Origin: Rhizobium sp. GN54 | GTDB lineage: Bacteria; Pseudomonadota; Alphaproteobacteria; Rhizobiales; Rhizobiaceae | Length of the DNA stretch: 64,000 nucleotides | Assembly (NCBI RefSeq): GCF_021026345.1 | Contig: NZ_JAJNCZ010000001.1 | Span: forward strand, 434,001-498,000 | Direction of reading: 5' to 3' | Shown: positions 51,631-61,912 of the stretch, in pieces | How the letters are laid out: the number at the start of each line of letters is the position of its first letter | Numbering within the stretch: position 1 is the stretch's first letter | Position numbers and translations under genes: made by a program | Notes under the pieces: generated by a model | Told to the model about the DNA's origin: nothing | The model's input: the letters and a program-made list of their open reading frames with translations, nothing else | Databases searched by the model: none

Positions 51631-53548
51631 GCTCGCCCCCGTTTGGCAGCTCGACGATGAAGCGGCTGCCCTTGTCCCTGGCCTCGAAGGTGACCGATCC
51701 GCCGAGCGATTCGGCGCTCTTCTTCAGAATGTAGAGGCCGAGCCCGCTGCCGAAGGACCGGCTCGGGTGCAGGCGCTTGAACATGCGGAACAGAAGCGGG
51801 CGCTTCTCCTCCGGCACGCCGAGCCCGTTGTCCTCCACCACGAGACGGATCCTCCCGTCATGCTCCTCGATATGCACGTCGACCCGTGGATCCGTCTCCC
51901 CGGGATCATGGTACTTGATCGCGTTGGACAGGAGGTTGCCGACGATGACCTCGAATTTCGATGGCTTGGTCGAGATTGTCAATTGCGGCGGGATATGGTT
52001 GGCGATCCGCACGCGCCCGTCCTCTTCCAGCGTCGACAGGGTGTCGGCCTGGCTCTGCACCACGTCGAAGGGGGAGATCCGGCGGTCCTCCTCCTCCAGC
52101 AGCCGGTCGCGCGTCAGCACGATGATGTTCTGGATCAGGTGGTCGAGCCGGGTGAAGTTGCGCTCCATCCGCTCCAGCGTGCCCGACAGTGCGTCGTGGT
52201 CACCGTTTTCCAGAAGCTCGCGCGAAATGTTGAGCAGGCCGATCGAGGAGGCGATCGGCGAGCGCAGGTCATGCGAGGTGCGGTAGGCGAATTCCTCCAG
52301 CTCCGCATTGGCCGCCAGAAGCTGCCGTTCGAAGTGCTTGCGCTCGGAGATGTCGCGGATGATGGCGGTGTGGACGGTTCCCTCGGCAAGCTCGACCCTG
52401 GCCACGGAGAGCTCGACGGGGACGATGCGCCCGTCCTTGCGCCGTGCGTCCGTCTCGCCGCTGGCGACCACGTATCCGGCCCCGCTATGGCCGCCTCCGG
52501 TCATCTCTGCCCCGTCGCCGGGCGGCCCGGGCAGGAGCATCCTGACCGGCTTGCCGACGACGTCTTCCGGCGCATGGCCGAAGATGCGCTCGCAGGCGGG
52601 ATTTGCCGAAAGGATGGTGCCGTTCGCGTCGACGGTCAGGATGCCGTCGACGGCCGCGTTGATGATCGCCGCAAGCCGCCCCTGGCTCTCGCTGAGATGG
52701 GTGGCGCTGCGGCGGTAGCGGCGCGAACTCCAGTAGGAATAGGCCAGCAGCCCCGCATAGATCAGCCCGGACAGGAGGATGAGGTCGAGCAGCGTGGCCG
52801 CCGTCGAGGAAATCCCGTCGCGATCGATCGCAAACGGCAGCCTTTTCGCCTGTTCGCTGACCTTCAGATAGGCGAGCGTCAAAAGGATCAGGTAGGTCGC
52901 GACCCCGAGCGAGGCGGCGATCGCCAGCCGGTGATAGCCGGCCGTCCGCGCGCCGATGAAGAGGATGCCGACCCCCAGCGCCAGGAAGCAGGTGGCGCTC
53001 TGCACCGACATCCGCGTATAGGCGACCCAGTCGTGGGCGGCGTCGAAATCGATCAGGTAGCCGATCAGCGCGGTGGCGGCGATCGCCACGGCCGCATAGC
53101 TGCAGGCGATCTGCACGATGTCGCTTTCGCCGCGCAGCGCGCGGCGGATGACGGCGAGGCTGATGAGGATGAAGCAGAGCGCGGTGTTCGGCGCGATCCG
53201 CCCGGGCAGGCTCGTGCCGATGTCGGTGAACGGCCTGTAGAGCGCCTGGTCGATGCCGAGGTCGACGGCGAAGACGTGCTGCGCCAGCGCGACCACGCCG
53301 TAGCCGAGCACCGCGAGCGCGCCGATGGCCGGCAGCGCGCGATGGCCGGAAAGCGCCAGGAGAAAGGCCGCGCCGAGCACCGTGAACGCCAGCGCCGCAT
53401 TGAACTTCATGCCGAAGATCTCGGGATGGCGGGCGGCGAGTTCCGCAGGCTCCGCCAGCCAGAAGACGATCATGCCGAGGCCGACGACGATGCACCACAG
53501 CCCCGCCGACAGGCCGGTCAGACGCCATTGCTGGTCATCGTGCTGCAT
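51599..53548 (-). CDS. Membrane-bound PAS histidine kinase
   Basis: A 649-residue sensor kinase. Eight hydrophobic segments lie in residues about 10-275, resembling MASE-type integral membrane sensors. A PAS domain (about 290-402) is followed by the H-box E-F-A-Y-R-T-S-H-D-L-R (H426), and the ATPase domain has D-N-G-L-G-V and G-S-G-L-G-L-Y. The ligand is unknown. It overlaps the receiver gene by 32 bases. The start is ATG 53548, with GGAGG just upstream. Confidence 0.93.
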   Translation of the reverse strand: MQHDDQQWRLTGLSAGLWCIVVGLGMIVFWLAEPAELAARHPEIFGMKFNAALAFTVLGAAFLLALSGHRALPAIGALAVLGYGVVALAQHVFAVDLGIDQALYRPFTDIGTSLPGRIAPNTALCFILISLAVIRRALRGESDIVQIACSYAAVAIAATALIGYLIDFDAAHDWVAYTRMSVQSATCFLALGVGILFIGARTAGYHRLAIAASLGVATYLILLTLAYLKVSEQAKRLPFAIDRDGISSTAATLLDLILLSGLIYAGLLAYSYWSSRRYRRSATHLSESQGRLAAIINAAVDGILTVDANGTILSANPACERIFGHAPEDVVGKPVRMLLPGPPGDGAEMTGGGHSGAGYVVASGETDARRKDGRIVPVELSVARVELAEGTVHTAIIRDISERKHFERQLLAANAELEEFAYRTSHDLRSPIASSIGLLNISRELLENGDHDALSGTLERMERNFTRLDHLIQNIIVLTRDRLLEEEDRRISPFDVVQSQADTLSTLEEDGRVRIANHIPPQLTISTKPSKFEVIVGNLLSNAIKYHDPGETDPRVDVHIEEHDGRIRLVVEDNGLGVPEEKRPLLFRMFKRLHPSRSFGSGLGLYILKKSAESLGGSVTFEARDKGSRFIVELPNGGEHEAEHHTGGR

Positions 53549-53606
53549 TCGGCCTCCATCGTCGGTGACGAACGGCAATATAGGGCGGGCGCCAGCCGGA
53601 GCCAGC

Positions 53607-54170
53607 CTATTTTCCCGGCGAGCCTTCCGGCATGCCTTCCGCCGGGCCGCCGGCCGGATCGGGGTCGTGGCCGGCGCGCAGATTGTCGGCCAGCGCCTGC
53701 AGCCCGGCGCCGAGGGCGCCCAGCTCTTCCGCCGTGCAGCCGGAGGCCTTGCCGATCTCCATCAGGATCCCGCGGGCCGCCTCCTTCATCTGCCGGCCCT
53801 TGCCGGTCAGCGTGATCAGCACCTGCCGCTCGTCGGCGCGGTCGCGCTTGCGGGCGACGTAACCGCTCGCCTCCAGCCGCTTCAGGAGCGGCGAGAGCGT
53901 GCCGGAATCGAGGTGAAGCGCTTCGCCCAGCGCCTTGACGGTCTTCGCGTCGTCTTGCCAGAGCGACAGCAGCACCAGATACTGCGGATAGGTCAGGCCG
54001 TGCGGCTCGAGCAGCGGCTTGTAGGTGCGGTTGAACGCATGCGCCGCCGAGTAGATGGCGAAACAGAGCTGGCGGTCGAGCGCCAGCATGGCGTCGTCGA
54101 TCCGCATTGCGCCGTCGCCCGGCATCGCCTTATTGCTCTGAATGTCCGCGATCGCGTGTTCCTTGGCCAT
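53607..54170 (-). CDS. ohrR: OhrR-type MarR repressor (module 1)
   Basis: A 187-residue MarR-family protein with the OhrR redox cysteine C36 in R-Q-L-C-F-A-I-Y-S, and the winged helix with S-G-T-L-S-P-L-L-K-R-L and R-D-R-A-D-E-R-Q-V. Organic hydroperoxides oxidise the cysteine and release DNA. The start at ATG 54170 is preferred over further upstream codons that lie inside the operator. Divergent from ohr, with a 36-base palindrome between. Confidence 0.93.
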   Translation of the reverse strand: MAKEHAIADIQSNKAMPGDGAMRIDDAMLALDRQLCFAIYSAAHAFNRTYKPLLEPHGLTYPQYLVLLSLWQDDAKTVKALGEALHLDSGTLSPLLKRLEASGYVARKRDRADERQVLITLTGKGRQMKEAARGILMEIGKASGCTAEELGALGAGLQALADNLRAGHDPDPAGGPAEGMPEGSPGK

Positions 54171-54205
54171 GCCGTATTGTCGCAGGTGTCTCCCTGAAAT
54201 GCAAT

Positions 54206-54241
54206 GCGCAAAATTATATTGCGCGCAATTTGATTTTGCGC
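54206..54241. promoter_or_regulatory. OhrR operator of module 1
   Basis: A 36-base imperfect palindrome. Outer arms GCGCAAAAT and ATTTTGCGC enclose the perfect centre ATTGCGCGCAAT. It lies 36 bases upstream of ohr and 36 upstream of ohrR, so one site probably controls both. The centre has a different sequence from the module 2 site. Confidence 0.8.
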
Positions 54242-54277
54242 TATACAATAGTCATCGACAACCAAAGGAGACCCGAC

Positions 54278-54700
54278 ATGCCCATTCTCTACACCACCAA
54301 GGCATCTGCCACCGGCGGCCGTGCGGGCCACGGCGCCACCGAAGACGGCGTGCTCGACGTGACGCTGACCGTGCCGAAGGAACTCGGCGGCGACGGCGCC
54401 CGCGGCACCAATCCCGAACAGCTCTTCGCCACCGGCTATTCCGCCTGCTTCCTCGGCGCGCTGAAGTTCGTCGCCGGCAAGGAGAAGGTAAAGATCCCCG
54501 ATGAAGCCAGGGTGACGGCCACCGTCGGCATCGGCCCGCGCGAAGACGGCGGCGGCTTCGGCATCGAGGCCGCCCTGCAGGTCTCCGTCCCCGGCGTCGA
54601 CAAGGCCGTGGTCGAGGACCTGGTCAGCAAGGCCCACGTCGTCTGCCCCTACAGCCACGCCACCCGCGGCAACCTCGACGTCAAGACGACGGTCGTCTGA
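54278..54700 (+). CDS. ohr: Organic hydroperoxide resistance protein (module 1)
   Basis: A 140-residue Ohr/OsmC-family peroxidase. The reactive cysteines are C57 (G-Y-S-A-C-F-L-G-A) and C123 (V-V-C-P-Y-S-H-A-T-R-G-N), and the arginine of the active site is R15 in G-G-R-A-G-H. It reduces lipid and alkyl hydroperoxides with lipoylated proteins as electron donor. AAGGAG ribosome site. Ends in a strong terminator. Confidence 0.96.
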   Translation: MPILYTTKASATGGRAGHGATEDGVLDVTLTVPKELGGDGARGTNPEQLFATGYSACFLGALKFVAGKEKVKIPDEARVTATVGIGPREDGGGFGIEAALQVSVPGVDKAVVEDLVSKAHVVCPYSHATRGNLDVKTTVV

Positions 54701-54727
54701 TAGCGGTCGACATAACTTGGTCGATGC

Positions 54728-54758
54728 GGCCCGGCGAACTGCTTCGCCGGGCCTTTTT
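54728..54758 (+). terminator. Rho-independent terminator of ohr module 1
   Basis: GGCCCGGCGAA (54728-54738) pairs perfectly with TTCGCCGGGCC (54743-54753) around CTGC and is followed by TTTTT. Confidence 0.92.
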
Positions 54759-54760
54759 CA

Positions 54761-54979
54761 TCAGGCTTCGGATAGATTGCGCCGGCTCATCGGGATGCCA
54801 AAGCCGGTTGGCACCGGCAAGCCTTCGCCAAGGGCGGCCCGAAGCTCGCCGGTCACGAACTCGTTCGGCTTGTTGCTGCGGAACGCCAGGCGCCAGCCGG
54901 CTGTCCAGTTGGCTGCTGCAGTGGTGCGGGGCAAGCGCCTGCCGGGGTAGTTCTCTGCGCTGCGTGTTTCTTCCGTCAT
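54761..54979 (-). CDS. Hypothetical 72-residue protein downstream of the second ohr
   Basis: Starts at ATG 54979 with a GGAGGA ribosome site seven bases upstream. It has a hydrophilic N-terminus (T-E-E-T-R-S-A-E), then A-N-W-T-A-G-W-R-L-A-F-R-S-N-K-P-N and an L-P-V-P-T-G-F-G-I-P segment. I do not recognise the family. It lies 55 bases after the second ohr gene in the same direction, so it is probably co-transcribed and controlled by the second OhrR. Confidence 0.6.
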   Translation of the reverse strand: MTEETRSAENYPGRRLPRTTAAANWTAGWRLAFRSNKPNEFVTGELRAALGEGLPVPTGFGIPMSRRNLSEA

Positions 54980-55034
54980 GGCGAATGTCCTCCGCTCGTT
55001 TGGCACCGCGTGGGGCGGGCCTGCCGGTCCCGAT

Positions 55035-55430
55035 TCAGGCAAGGGTGGTTTCCACGTCGATGTTGCCGCGGGTTGCCTTGGAATAGGGGCAGATTTCGTG
55101 GGCAGCATGGATCAGTTCATGTGCGATGTCTCGGTCGATGCCCGGCAAACTGACGTTGAAGCGTGCCCGGAGGAAGTAGGAACCCTCATTGACGTTCAGG
55201 TCTATCTCGGCGTCGACGGCGGGGCCGTTCGGGAGCTTGACCTTGCGCTGGGCGGCGGCAAGTTCGATTGCGCCGATGTAGCAGGCCGACCATGCAGCGC
55301 CGAAGAGGTTTTCGGCGGCCGGGTGAGGCTGCGACAGGCGAAGGTCCAGCATTCCGTCGCTGCTTCGGGTGCCGCCGTCACGGCCGCCGGTGTTGTGGGT
55401 CTTGCCGCTGAATACGAGCTTCTCAGTCAT
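55035..55430 (-). CDS. Ohr/OsmC-family peroxidase (module 2)
   Basis: A 131-residue relative of Ohr. C50 (W-S-A-C-Y-I-G-A) and C114 (E-I-C-P-Y-S-K-A-T-R-G-N) correspond to the catalytic pair, and R17 lies in G-G-R-D-G-G. It differs clearly from module 1, so it is a paralogue and not a recent duplicate. Divergent from the second OhrR gene, with an operator pair between. Confidence 0.93.
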   Translation of the reverse strand: MTEKLVFSGKTHNTGGRDGGTRSSDGMLDLRLSQPHPAAENLFGAAWSACYIGAIELAAAQRKVKLPNGPAVDAEIDLNVNEGSYFLRARFNVSLPGIDRDIAHELIHAAHEICPYSKATRGNIDVETTLA

Positions 55431-55454
55431 GTTTCATATCCCTTGATGGTGTTG

Positions 55455-55538
55455 ATCGTGTCCGATCTAATCGGATGCGATGTGTATAGATTCATTTAAT
55501 GCCCTTGTCAACCATATTGCGATTTAATCGGATACGAT
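55455..55538. promoter_or_regulatory. Two OhrR-type operator copies of module 2
   Basis: The first copy (55455-55481) is a 27-base palindrome with ATCG-NN-TCCGAT and ATCGGA-NN-CGAT arms. The second (about 55516-55538), weaker, repeats CGATT-TAATCGGATACGAT in the opposite arrangement. They lie between the second ohr and its ohrR. Confidence 0.75.
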
Positions 55539-55572
55539 TAATATGGGTACCAGAAACCGGATGGAGATGTTC

Positions 55573-56067
55573 ATGCCCATTGTTCAGACCAGGACCATAG
55601 AGGATGCGCCCGCGCAGACGGGCAGCAGCGGAAGAAAGCTCGCGAATTTCATGTGCTTCGCCATCTACTCGGCCAATCTCGCCTTCGGGCGGGCGTACAA
55701 GCCGATCCTGGACAGGCTTGGCCTGACGTACACGCAATATATTACTCTCGTGGCGCTCTCCGAGGCGGACGAGCAGACCGTTCGTGCGCTCGGCGAGAAG
55801 TTGTTCCTGGAGTCGAACACCCTGACGCCGATCCTCAAGAAGCTTGAGGCCGAAGGCTACCTGCATCGCAGGCGCGATCCCGCCGACGAGAGGCAGGTGC
55901 GGGTGAGCCTTACCCCTGCCGGGCGTGACCTTGTAGAACTGGAACCGGGTTCAGTGCTGATGGAGGCCACCGGGCTGGGCGACGAGTTTCCAGTGGTGCA
56001 GGAATCTGTTGTGAAGTTGCGGGACAACCTGTTGCGCGCGACGCATGCCGATGATGCAGAGAAATGA
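55573..56067 (+). CDS. ohrR: OhrR-type MarR repressor (module 2)
   Basis: A 164-residue MarR-family protein with redox cysteine C28 (N-F-M-C-F-A-I-Y-S), the recognition helix S-N-T-L-T-P-I-L-K-K-L and the wing R-R-R-D-P-A-D-E-R-Q-V. Closest in style to OhrR but distinct from the module 1 protein. The start at ATG 55573 is favoured by a GGAG site six bases upstream; ATG codons at 55543 and 55561 are alternatives. A long hairpin follows. Confidence 0.92.
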   Translation: MPIVQTRTIEDAPAQTGSSGRKLANFMCFAIYSANLAFGRAYKPILDRLGLTYTQYITLVALSEADEQTVRALGEKLFLESNTLTPILKKLEAEGYLHRRRDPADERQVRVSLTPAGRDLVELEPGSVLMEATGLGDEFPVVQESVVKLRDNLLRATHADDAEK

Positions 56068-56098
56068 ACCGCCACCTGAAGGCAGGTCATCACCCCAA

Positions 56099-56200
56099 AG
56101 CAATTCCAGCAAAAGTGGGAACAGGTTTTGCGTCTGGAATTGCGTAGAACCAAGAAGATAGAGCATAGTCGGCGATTCAATAATCGCCGACTATGCTCTA
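56099..56200. repeat. Dispersed repeat with two hairpins, also a probable terminator
   Basis: CAATTCCAG (56101) pairs with CTGGAATTG (56134), and a 19-pair perfect stem spans 56159-56200 with loop CAAT. The first 20 bases match the minus strand at 30936-30955, and the second hairpin resembles the terminator at 30887-30932. It lies between convergent ohrR and the ABC-F gene. Confidence 0.75.
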
Positions 56201-56274
56201 GGCGCAAGCGGCCACATCCAAGCCATGCAGCGGCAAGAAGGTAAGCGGCCTGGTCCGCTCACCTCCGCCATCGA

Positions 56275-57792
<1,518 letters not shown>

Positions 57793-58122
57793 TGTCGGTC
57801 CCTGGTCGAATTTTCCGGGCAGTCGCGGCATCGCGGGCATCAGCCATCGTCGAATGCAAGCGCGTTCAGGCTCGGAAGCGTTGGAATTGGCGCAGCATCT
57901 CGCAAGGATGCGCGCTGCCACCAGGGGCAGACCAGAAGGGGTTCGTCGAGAAACGGTCTCTGGTCAGCCCTGCAAACGCATCTGCAGGGCACGATCGGGA
58001 CCATGCGAGAGATTGGGCAGGAAATCGAATCTCACGTCCGCCCTCCTTTCGCAGCATCAGTTGAGGCCGGCTGGATAGCACCGATCGCGGGAATTTTCAA
58101 CTCCACGCATGGGGCGCTAGCG
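57793..58122. other. Intergenic region upstream of the ABC-F gene
   Basis: No gene seen. GCCCTGCA (57967-57974) and TGCAGGGC (57983-57990) form a perfect hairpin. Its place 175 bases upstream of the ABC-F gene is compatible with a leader attenuator, as in some antibiotic-responsive ABC-F genes, but no leader peptide was identified. Confidence 0.45.
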
Positions 58123-58338
58123 CTACCACCAGCCGAGCGAGACGCCAAATGGATGCAGACCGGATGCAACGGCACCAGCCGTCGCAAGAGTTGCCAACAG
58201 GATCTGGTAGAATTCCAGTTTTAGTCGCTTTTCTAGAATTACGGTCTTCTCTCGCCAGTACAATTGACCGTGGTCGTCTATTTGAAAGCCGTCCAATTCA
58301 TCGATGCTTATTGGTCTCAAGGCCACTGCGTTCTCCAC
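58123..58338 (-). CDS. Small membrane protein with C-terminal hydrophobic segment
   Basis: A 71-residue protein. The N-terminal half I-S-I-D-E-L-D-G-F-Q-I-D-D-H-G-Q-L-Y-W-R-E-K is polar, then comes a hydrophobic segment (residues about 43-66) ending in G-W-W. Conserved-looking L-Y-W motif. I recognise this as a type common in Proteobacteria but know of no function. Composition is AT-richer than neighbours. Confidence 0.65.
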   Translation of the reverse strand: MENAVALRPISIDELDGFQIDDHGQLYWREKTVILEKRLKLEFYQILLATLATAGAVASGLHPFGVSLGWW

Positions 58339-58385
58339 ATTGCATTGGGCAGCCGAAGCGCCGGGTACTCAGGATACGCCTTCCG

Positions 58386-59060
58386 TCACCGCTGCAGGAA
58401 GCGGACCGACCAGCGGCGGGGAATGAGGATCGAGGCGGCGGTGACCAGGGCGGCGACGATGAAGGGCGCCCAGACGGCCGCGCCGGCCGCATTGCGCTGC
58501 AGGCTCGCGCCCGCGATCGCACCGGCCAGCATGCCGGTCCACGGCACGATCTGGACCAGCCATTTCCGGTCACGCACGCCCAGAATGAAGCGCCCGAGCC
58601 CCCGGCCGAAGCGGGAGAGCGCGCCGGTGACATAGGTCAGCCCGATCGGCAGGCCCTCGATCTGCTCGACGGCGGCATTGATCGTGCCCATGGCGAAGAT
58701 CAGAAGCAGGAAGCGCACCTCCCGCGGTTCCGGCACCAGGGCCGAGGCGGCGAGAAGGGCGGTGACGCAGAGGAGGACGCCGGAGGGCCGCGAGCGGGCG
58801 GCGACGACCACCCCGCAGGTGTTGCCGAGCACGAAGGCCACAAGCCCGGTCAGAAGCAGGATCGCCCGCTCCACGTCGCTTTCGGCGAGCGCCACCGCCG
58901 CGCGCGTGGTGTTGCCGCTCATGAAGGAGACGAACTCGCCGACCGCCATCAGCCCGATCGCATCGGTCATGCCGGCGAGGAAGGAGATGGCCGCGACGAG
59001 CGCGAGCCCGACAGAACTTCGCTGGCGCCTGATCAGGCGCCGCCGCCTTGCGACCGACAT
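58386..59060 (-). CDS. DUF1275 (YoaK-type) membrane protein
   Basis: A 224-residue protein with six hydrophobic segments and the family motif F-V-S-F-M-S-G-N-T-T-R near the first third. The segment I-F-A-M-G-T-I-N-A-A and G-L-T-Y-V-T-G-A-L matches the DUF1275 repeats. Function unknown. The start is ATG 59060. Confidence 0.88.
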   Translation of the reverse strand: MSVARRRRLIRRQRSSVGLALVAAISFLAGMTDAIGLMAVGEFVSFMSGNTTRAAVALAESDVERAILLLTGLVAFVLGNTCGVVVAARSRPSGVLLCVTALLAASALVPEPREVRFLLLIFAMGTINAAVEQIEGLPIGLTYVTGALSRFGRGLGRFILGVRDRKWLVQIVPWTGMLAGAIAGASLQRNAAGAAVWAPFIVAALVTAASILIPRRWSVRFLQR

Positions 59061-59205
59061 GGGAGACGTGATTCCAGATTGCGACGGACCGAGCTAATCA
59101 GAGGTTGCGCGGCCTGGCAAGACGGGCGCGGTCGTCCGGTGATTTGCAGGCTCCGGCGGCGTGCCGATCGTCACGCGTACTGGGGGAACCCGATCGTCAC
59201 CCGCA

Positions 59206-59640
59206 CCGCCGAACCCGTTCACCGGCGTCGCATCACCCCACCCCGGAGCTTCGTTCCGACCCTCCCCCTCAAGGGGAGGGTAAAGGCCCAGGCGTCGCGT
59301 CATCCACCCACCTCCCCCTTGAGGGGGGAGGTCGCCGCGCAGCGGCGGGTGGGGGTGACCCCTGGGGCGGTGCGGCTGGCACTGTGATCTGCGGTTTCGC
59401 GACAGTCACCATTTGCCGGCGGTGCGGCTGGCCCCGTCGTCGGCAATATGTCGCGCCCGATCGCCGTTCGCCAATCGCCGCCGCCGAACCCGTTCGCCGG
59501 CATCGCATCACCCCACCCCGGAGCTTCGCTCCGACCCTCCCCCTCAAGGGGAGGGTAGAGGCCCCGGCGTCACGTCATCCGCCCACCTCCCCCTTGAGGG
59601 GGGAGGTCGCCGCGCAGCGGCGGGTGGGGGTGATCCTGCG
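59206..59640. repeat. Two 160-base copies of a GC-rich repeat, 275 bases apart
   Basis: Copy 1 spans 59206-59365 and copy 2 spans 59481-59640; they differ at about a dozen positions. Each contains the hairpins CCCTCCCCCTCAAGGGGAGG and ACCTCCCCCTTGAGGGGGGA and GCGCAGCGGC near its end. Together they fill most of the gap 59061-59715, which contains no gene. Confidence 0.8.
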
Positions 59641-59715
59641 ACGGCGTGTCTGGCGCTGTGCCCCGCGATTTCGCGCTGGAGCCGCGGTCGCAGGATGCGG
59701 GGAGGCCGGATCGGC

Positions 59716-61287
59716 CTACCGCCGCAGGCTTCCCAGGATCCCCCGCACGATCGCGCGCCCGAGAGAATTGGCGACGCTGCGGGCTGCGGATTTCATCGCC
59801 GCTTCCACCACCGTCTCGCGCTGGTAGCCGGAGCGCGCCTTGGTCTTTCCGGTCGTCGAGGCCTGGGTCGGCTCGTCGCCGAATCCCGGCAGCGTCCAGC
59901 GGCCGCCGTTCTCCCCTTCCGGTTCCGGCGCCTGCTCGGCCTGTTGCTCGGCCTGCTGCGCCTCCTCCAGCTTCTTCGCCCGTCCTGCCAGCATCTCGTA
60001 GGCCGATTCCCGGTCGAAATCCTCGTCGTAGAGGCCGGCGACGGGGCTGACTTTCATCACATTTGCCCGCTCGGCATCGGTGAGCGGGCCGACGCGCGAG
60101 GCCGGCGGGCGAACCAGCGTGCGCTCCACCATCGAGGGGATGCCCTTGCCCTCCAGCGTCGAGATCAGCGCCTCGCCGGTGCCGAGTTCGGTGATCACGG
60201 TGGCGCAGTCGAAATCGGGATTGGGGCGGAAGGTGTCGGCCGCCGTCTTCACCGCCTTCTGCTCGCGCGGCGTATAGGCGCGCAGCGCGTGCTGCACGCG
60301 GTTGCCGAGCTGGGCGAGCACGGTCTCGGGCACGTCCAGCGGGTTCTGCGTGACGAAATAGACGCCCACGCCCTTGGAGCGGATCAGGCGGACCACCTGC
60401 TCGACGCGCTCGATCAGCACCTTCGGAGCGTCCTTGAACAGAAGGTGCGCCTCGTCGAAGAAGAAGACGAGCTTCGGCTTGTCCGGGTCGCCCACTTCCG
60501 GCAGTTCCTCGAACAGTTCGGAGAGCAGCCACAGCAGGAAGGTGCCGTAGAGGCGCGGGTTCATCATCAGCTTGTCGGCGGCCAGCACCGAGATCGCGCC
60601 GCGCCCGTCATTGGTGGTGCGCATGATGTCGGAGATCTTCAGCGCCGGTTCGCCGAAGAAGTGCTCGGCGCCCTGCTGTTCGAGGATCAGGAGTTCGCGC
60701 TGGATCGAGCCGACCGAGGCCTTGGAGATGAAGCCGAACTTGTTGGAAAGCTCGGTGGCATTCTCGCCCATATAGTTCAGGAGCGCCTGCAGGTCCTTCA
60801 GGTCGAGCAGCGGCAGGCCGCCCTGGTCGGCGATCTTGAAGGCGATGTTGAGCACGCCTTCCTGCGCATCCGTGGCGTTCATCAGCCGCGACAGCAAAAG
60901 CGGCCCCATCTCCGTCATGGTGGTGCGGACGCGATGGCCCTTCTCGCCGTAGAGGTCCCAGAAGATCACCGGGAACTCCTGGAAGTCGTAGGGCTCGAGC
61001 CCGATCTCCTCGGCGCGCTTGAGCAGGAAGTCCTTGGCCTCGCCCATCGCGCCGATGCCGGAGAGGTCGCCCTTCACGTCGGCGCAGAACACCGGCACGC
61101 CGGCATTGGAAAAGCCTTCGGCGAGGATCTGCAGGGTGATCGTCTTGCCGGTGCCGGTGGCGCCGGTGACGAGCCCGTGGCGGTTGCCGAATTTCAGTTC
61201 GAGGTATTCGGGCTTGTTGATCGCATTGTCCGGCTTGCGGCTGGTGCCGATGTAGAGCTTGCCGTCCTGAAGTATCGTCTCGCTCAC
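59716..61287 (-). CDS. HerA/DUF853-type ATPase (YjgR-like)
   Basis: A 523-residue P-loop ATPase. Walker A is G-A-T-G-T-G-K-T (near residues 42-49), Walker B is F-F-F-D-E-A-H, and a later arginine-finger region is [12 protein letters not shown]. This is the stand-alone HerA-like group, whose role is unknown; HerA itself works in DNA end processing. A glutamine-rich linker ([12 protein letters not shown]) precedes the C-terminus. GTG start at 61287 with GGGAG seven bases upstream. Confidence 0.92.
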   Translation of the reverse strand: MSETILQDGKLYIGTSRKPDNAINKPEYLELKFGNRHGLVTGATGTGKTITLQILAEGFSNAGVPVFCADVKGDLSGIGAMGEAKDFLLKRAEEIGLEPYDFQEFPVIFWDLYGEKGHRVRTTMTEMGPLLLSRLMNATDAQEGVLNIAFKIADQGGLPLLDLKDLQALLNYMGENATELSNKFGFISKASVGSIQRELLILEQQGAEHFFGEPALKISDIMRTTNDGRGAISVLAADKLMMNPRLYGTFLLWLLSELFEELPEVGDPDKPKLVFFFDEAHLLFKDAPKVLIERVEQVVRLIRSKGVGVYFVTQNPLDVPETVLAQLGNRVQHALRAYTPREQKAVKTAADTFRPNPDFDCATVITELGTGEALISTLEGKGIPSMVERTLVRPPASRVGPLTDAERANVMKVSPVAGLYDEDFDRESAYEMLAGRAKKLEEAQQAEQQAEQAPEPEGENGGRWTLPGFGDEPTQASTTGKTKARSGYQRETVVEAAMKSAARSVANSLGRAIVRGILGSLRR

Positions 61288-61482
61288 CGTGTCACTCCCT
61301 TGTCGTGCCGGGCGGGGCAGGGCGTGTTCCGCCGCGTCCCCGATTTCATCCCGAATTCATCATTGAATCGTATTTGCGACTTTATAAGGTGGATGCGGAA
61401 CTTCAACACCTCTCGTAAGCCGCAGCGCCGTTGCGGATTGCCGTTGGACGGCGCTTGAGTTTGCTGCACGATTCCAATAACG

Positions 61483-61498
61483 TTGACGTTAACGTCAA
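61483..61498. promoter_or_regulatory. Perfect 16-base palindrome upstream of the DUF2267 gene
   Basis: TTGACGTTAACGTCAA is a perfect palindrome 21 bases before the ATG. It resembles the TTGACGT...ACGTCAA motif used by LiuR-like MerR regulators of branched-chain acyl catabolism. No regulator gene lies next to it. Confidence 0.6.
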
Positions 61499-61519
61499 AG
61501 AAAACATCGGAGGATTTCC

Positions 61520-61912
61520 ATGAACGATCTCGTCAACCGCGTGGCGGAAAGCGTCGGCATCGACCCGGCCACGGCCGAAAAGGCGATCGGCATGATGCTG
61601 GGCTTCCTGCAGCGCGAGGCGGCGGAAGGGCCGGTGGCGCAGATGATCGAGGCCATTCCCGGCGCCTCCGATCTGGTCGCCCGCTACAACGGCGAGGGCG
61701 CCGGCGGCGGCGGCCTGCTCGGCGGGCTGATGAACGCCGTGGGCGGTGGCGGCGTCATGGCGCTCGGCCAGCAGCTGATGAGCGAGGGTCTCGGCATGGG
61801 CGAGATCACCGGGCTTGCCAAGGAGACGATCGCCGTCGCCCGCGAACATGCCGGTGACGACGTTGTCGACGCGGTCGTAGGCTCCGTCCCCGGCCTTGGC
61901 CAGTTCGTCTGA
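61520..61912 (+). CDS. DUF2267 domain protein
   Basis: A 130-residue soluble protein, largely alpha-helical. It begins N-D-L-V-N-R-V-A-E-S-V-G-I-D and has a glycine-rich loop G-G-G-G-L-L-G-G-L-M in the middle and G-S-V-P-G-L-G-Q near the end. This matches rhizobial DUF2267 relatives. Function unknown. Strong GGAGG site upstream. Confidence 0.8.
   Translation: MNDLVNRVAESVGIDPATAEKAIGMMLGFLQREAAEGPVAQMIEAIPGASDLVARYNGEGAGGGGLLGGLMNAVGGGGVMALGQQLMSEGLGMGEITGLAKETIAVAREHAGDDVVDAVVGSVPGLGQFV

Noticed and set aside
57866-58081. 71-codon minus-strand frame upstream of the ABC-F gene
   Set aside because: No domain pattern and no ribosome site; low-complexity composition.
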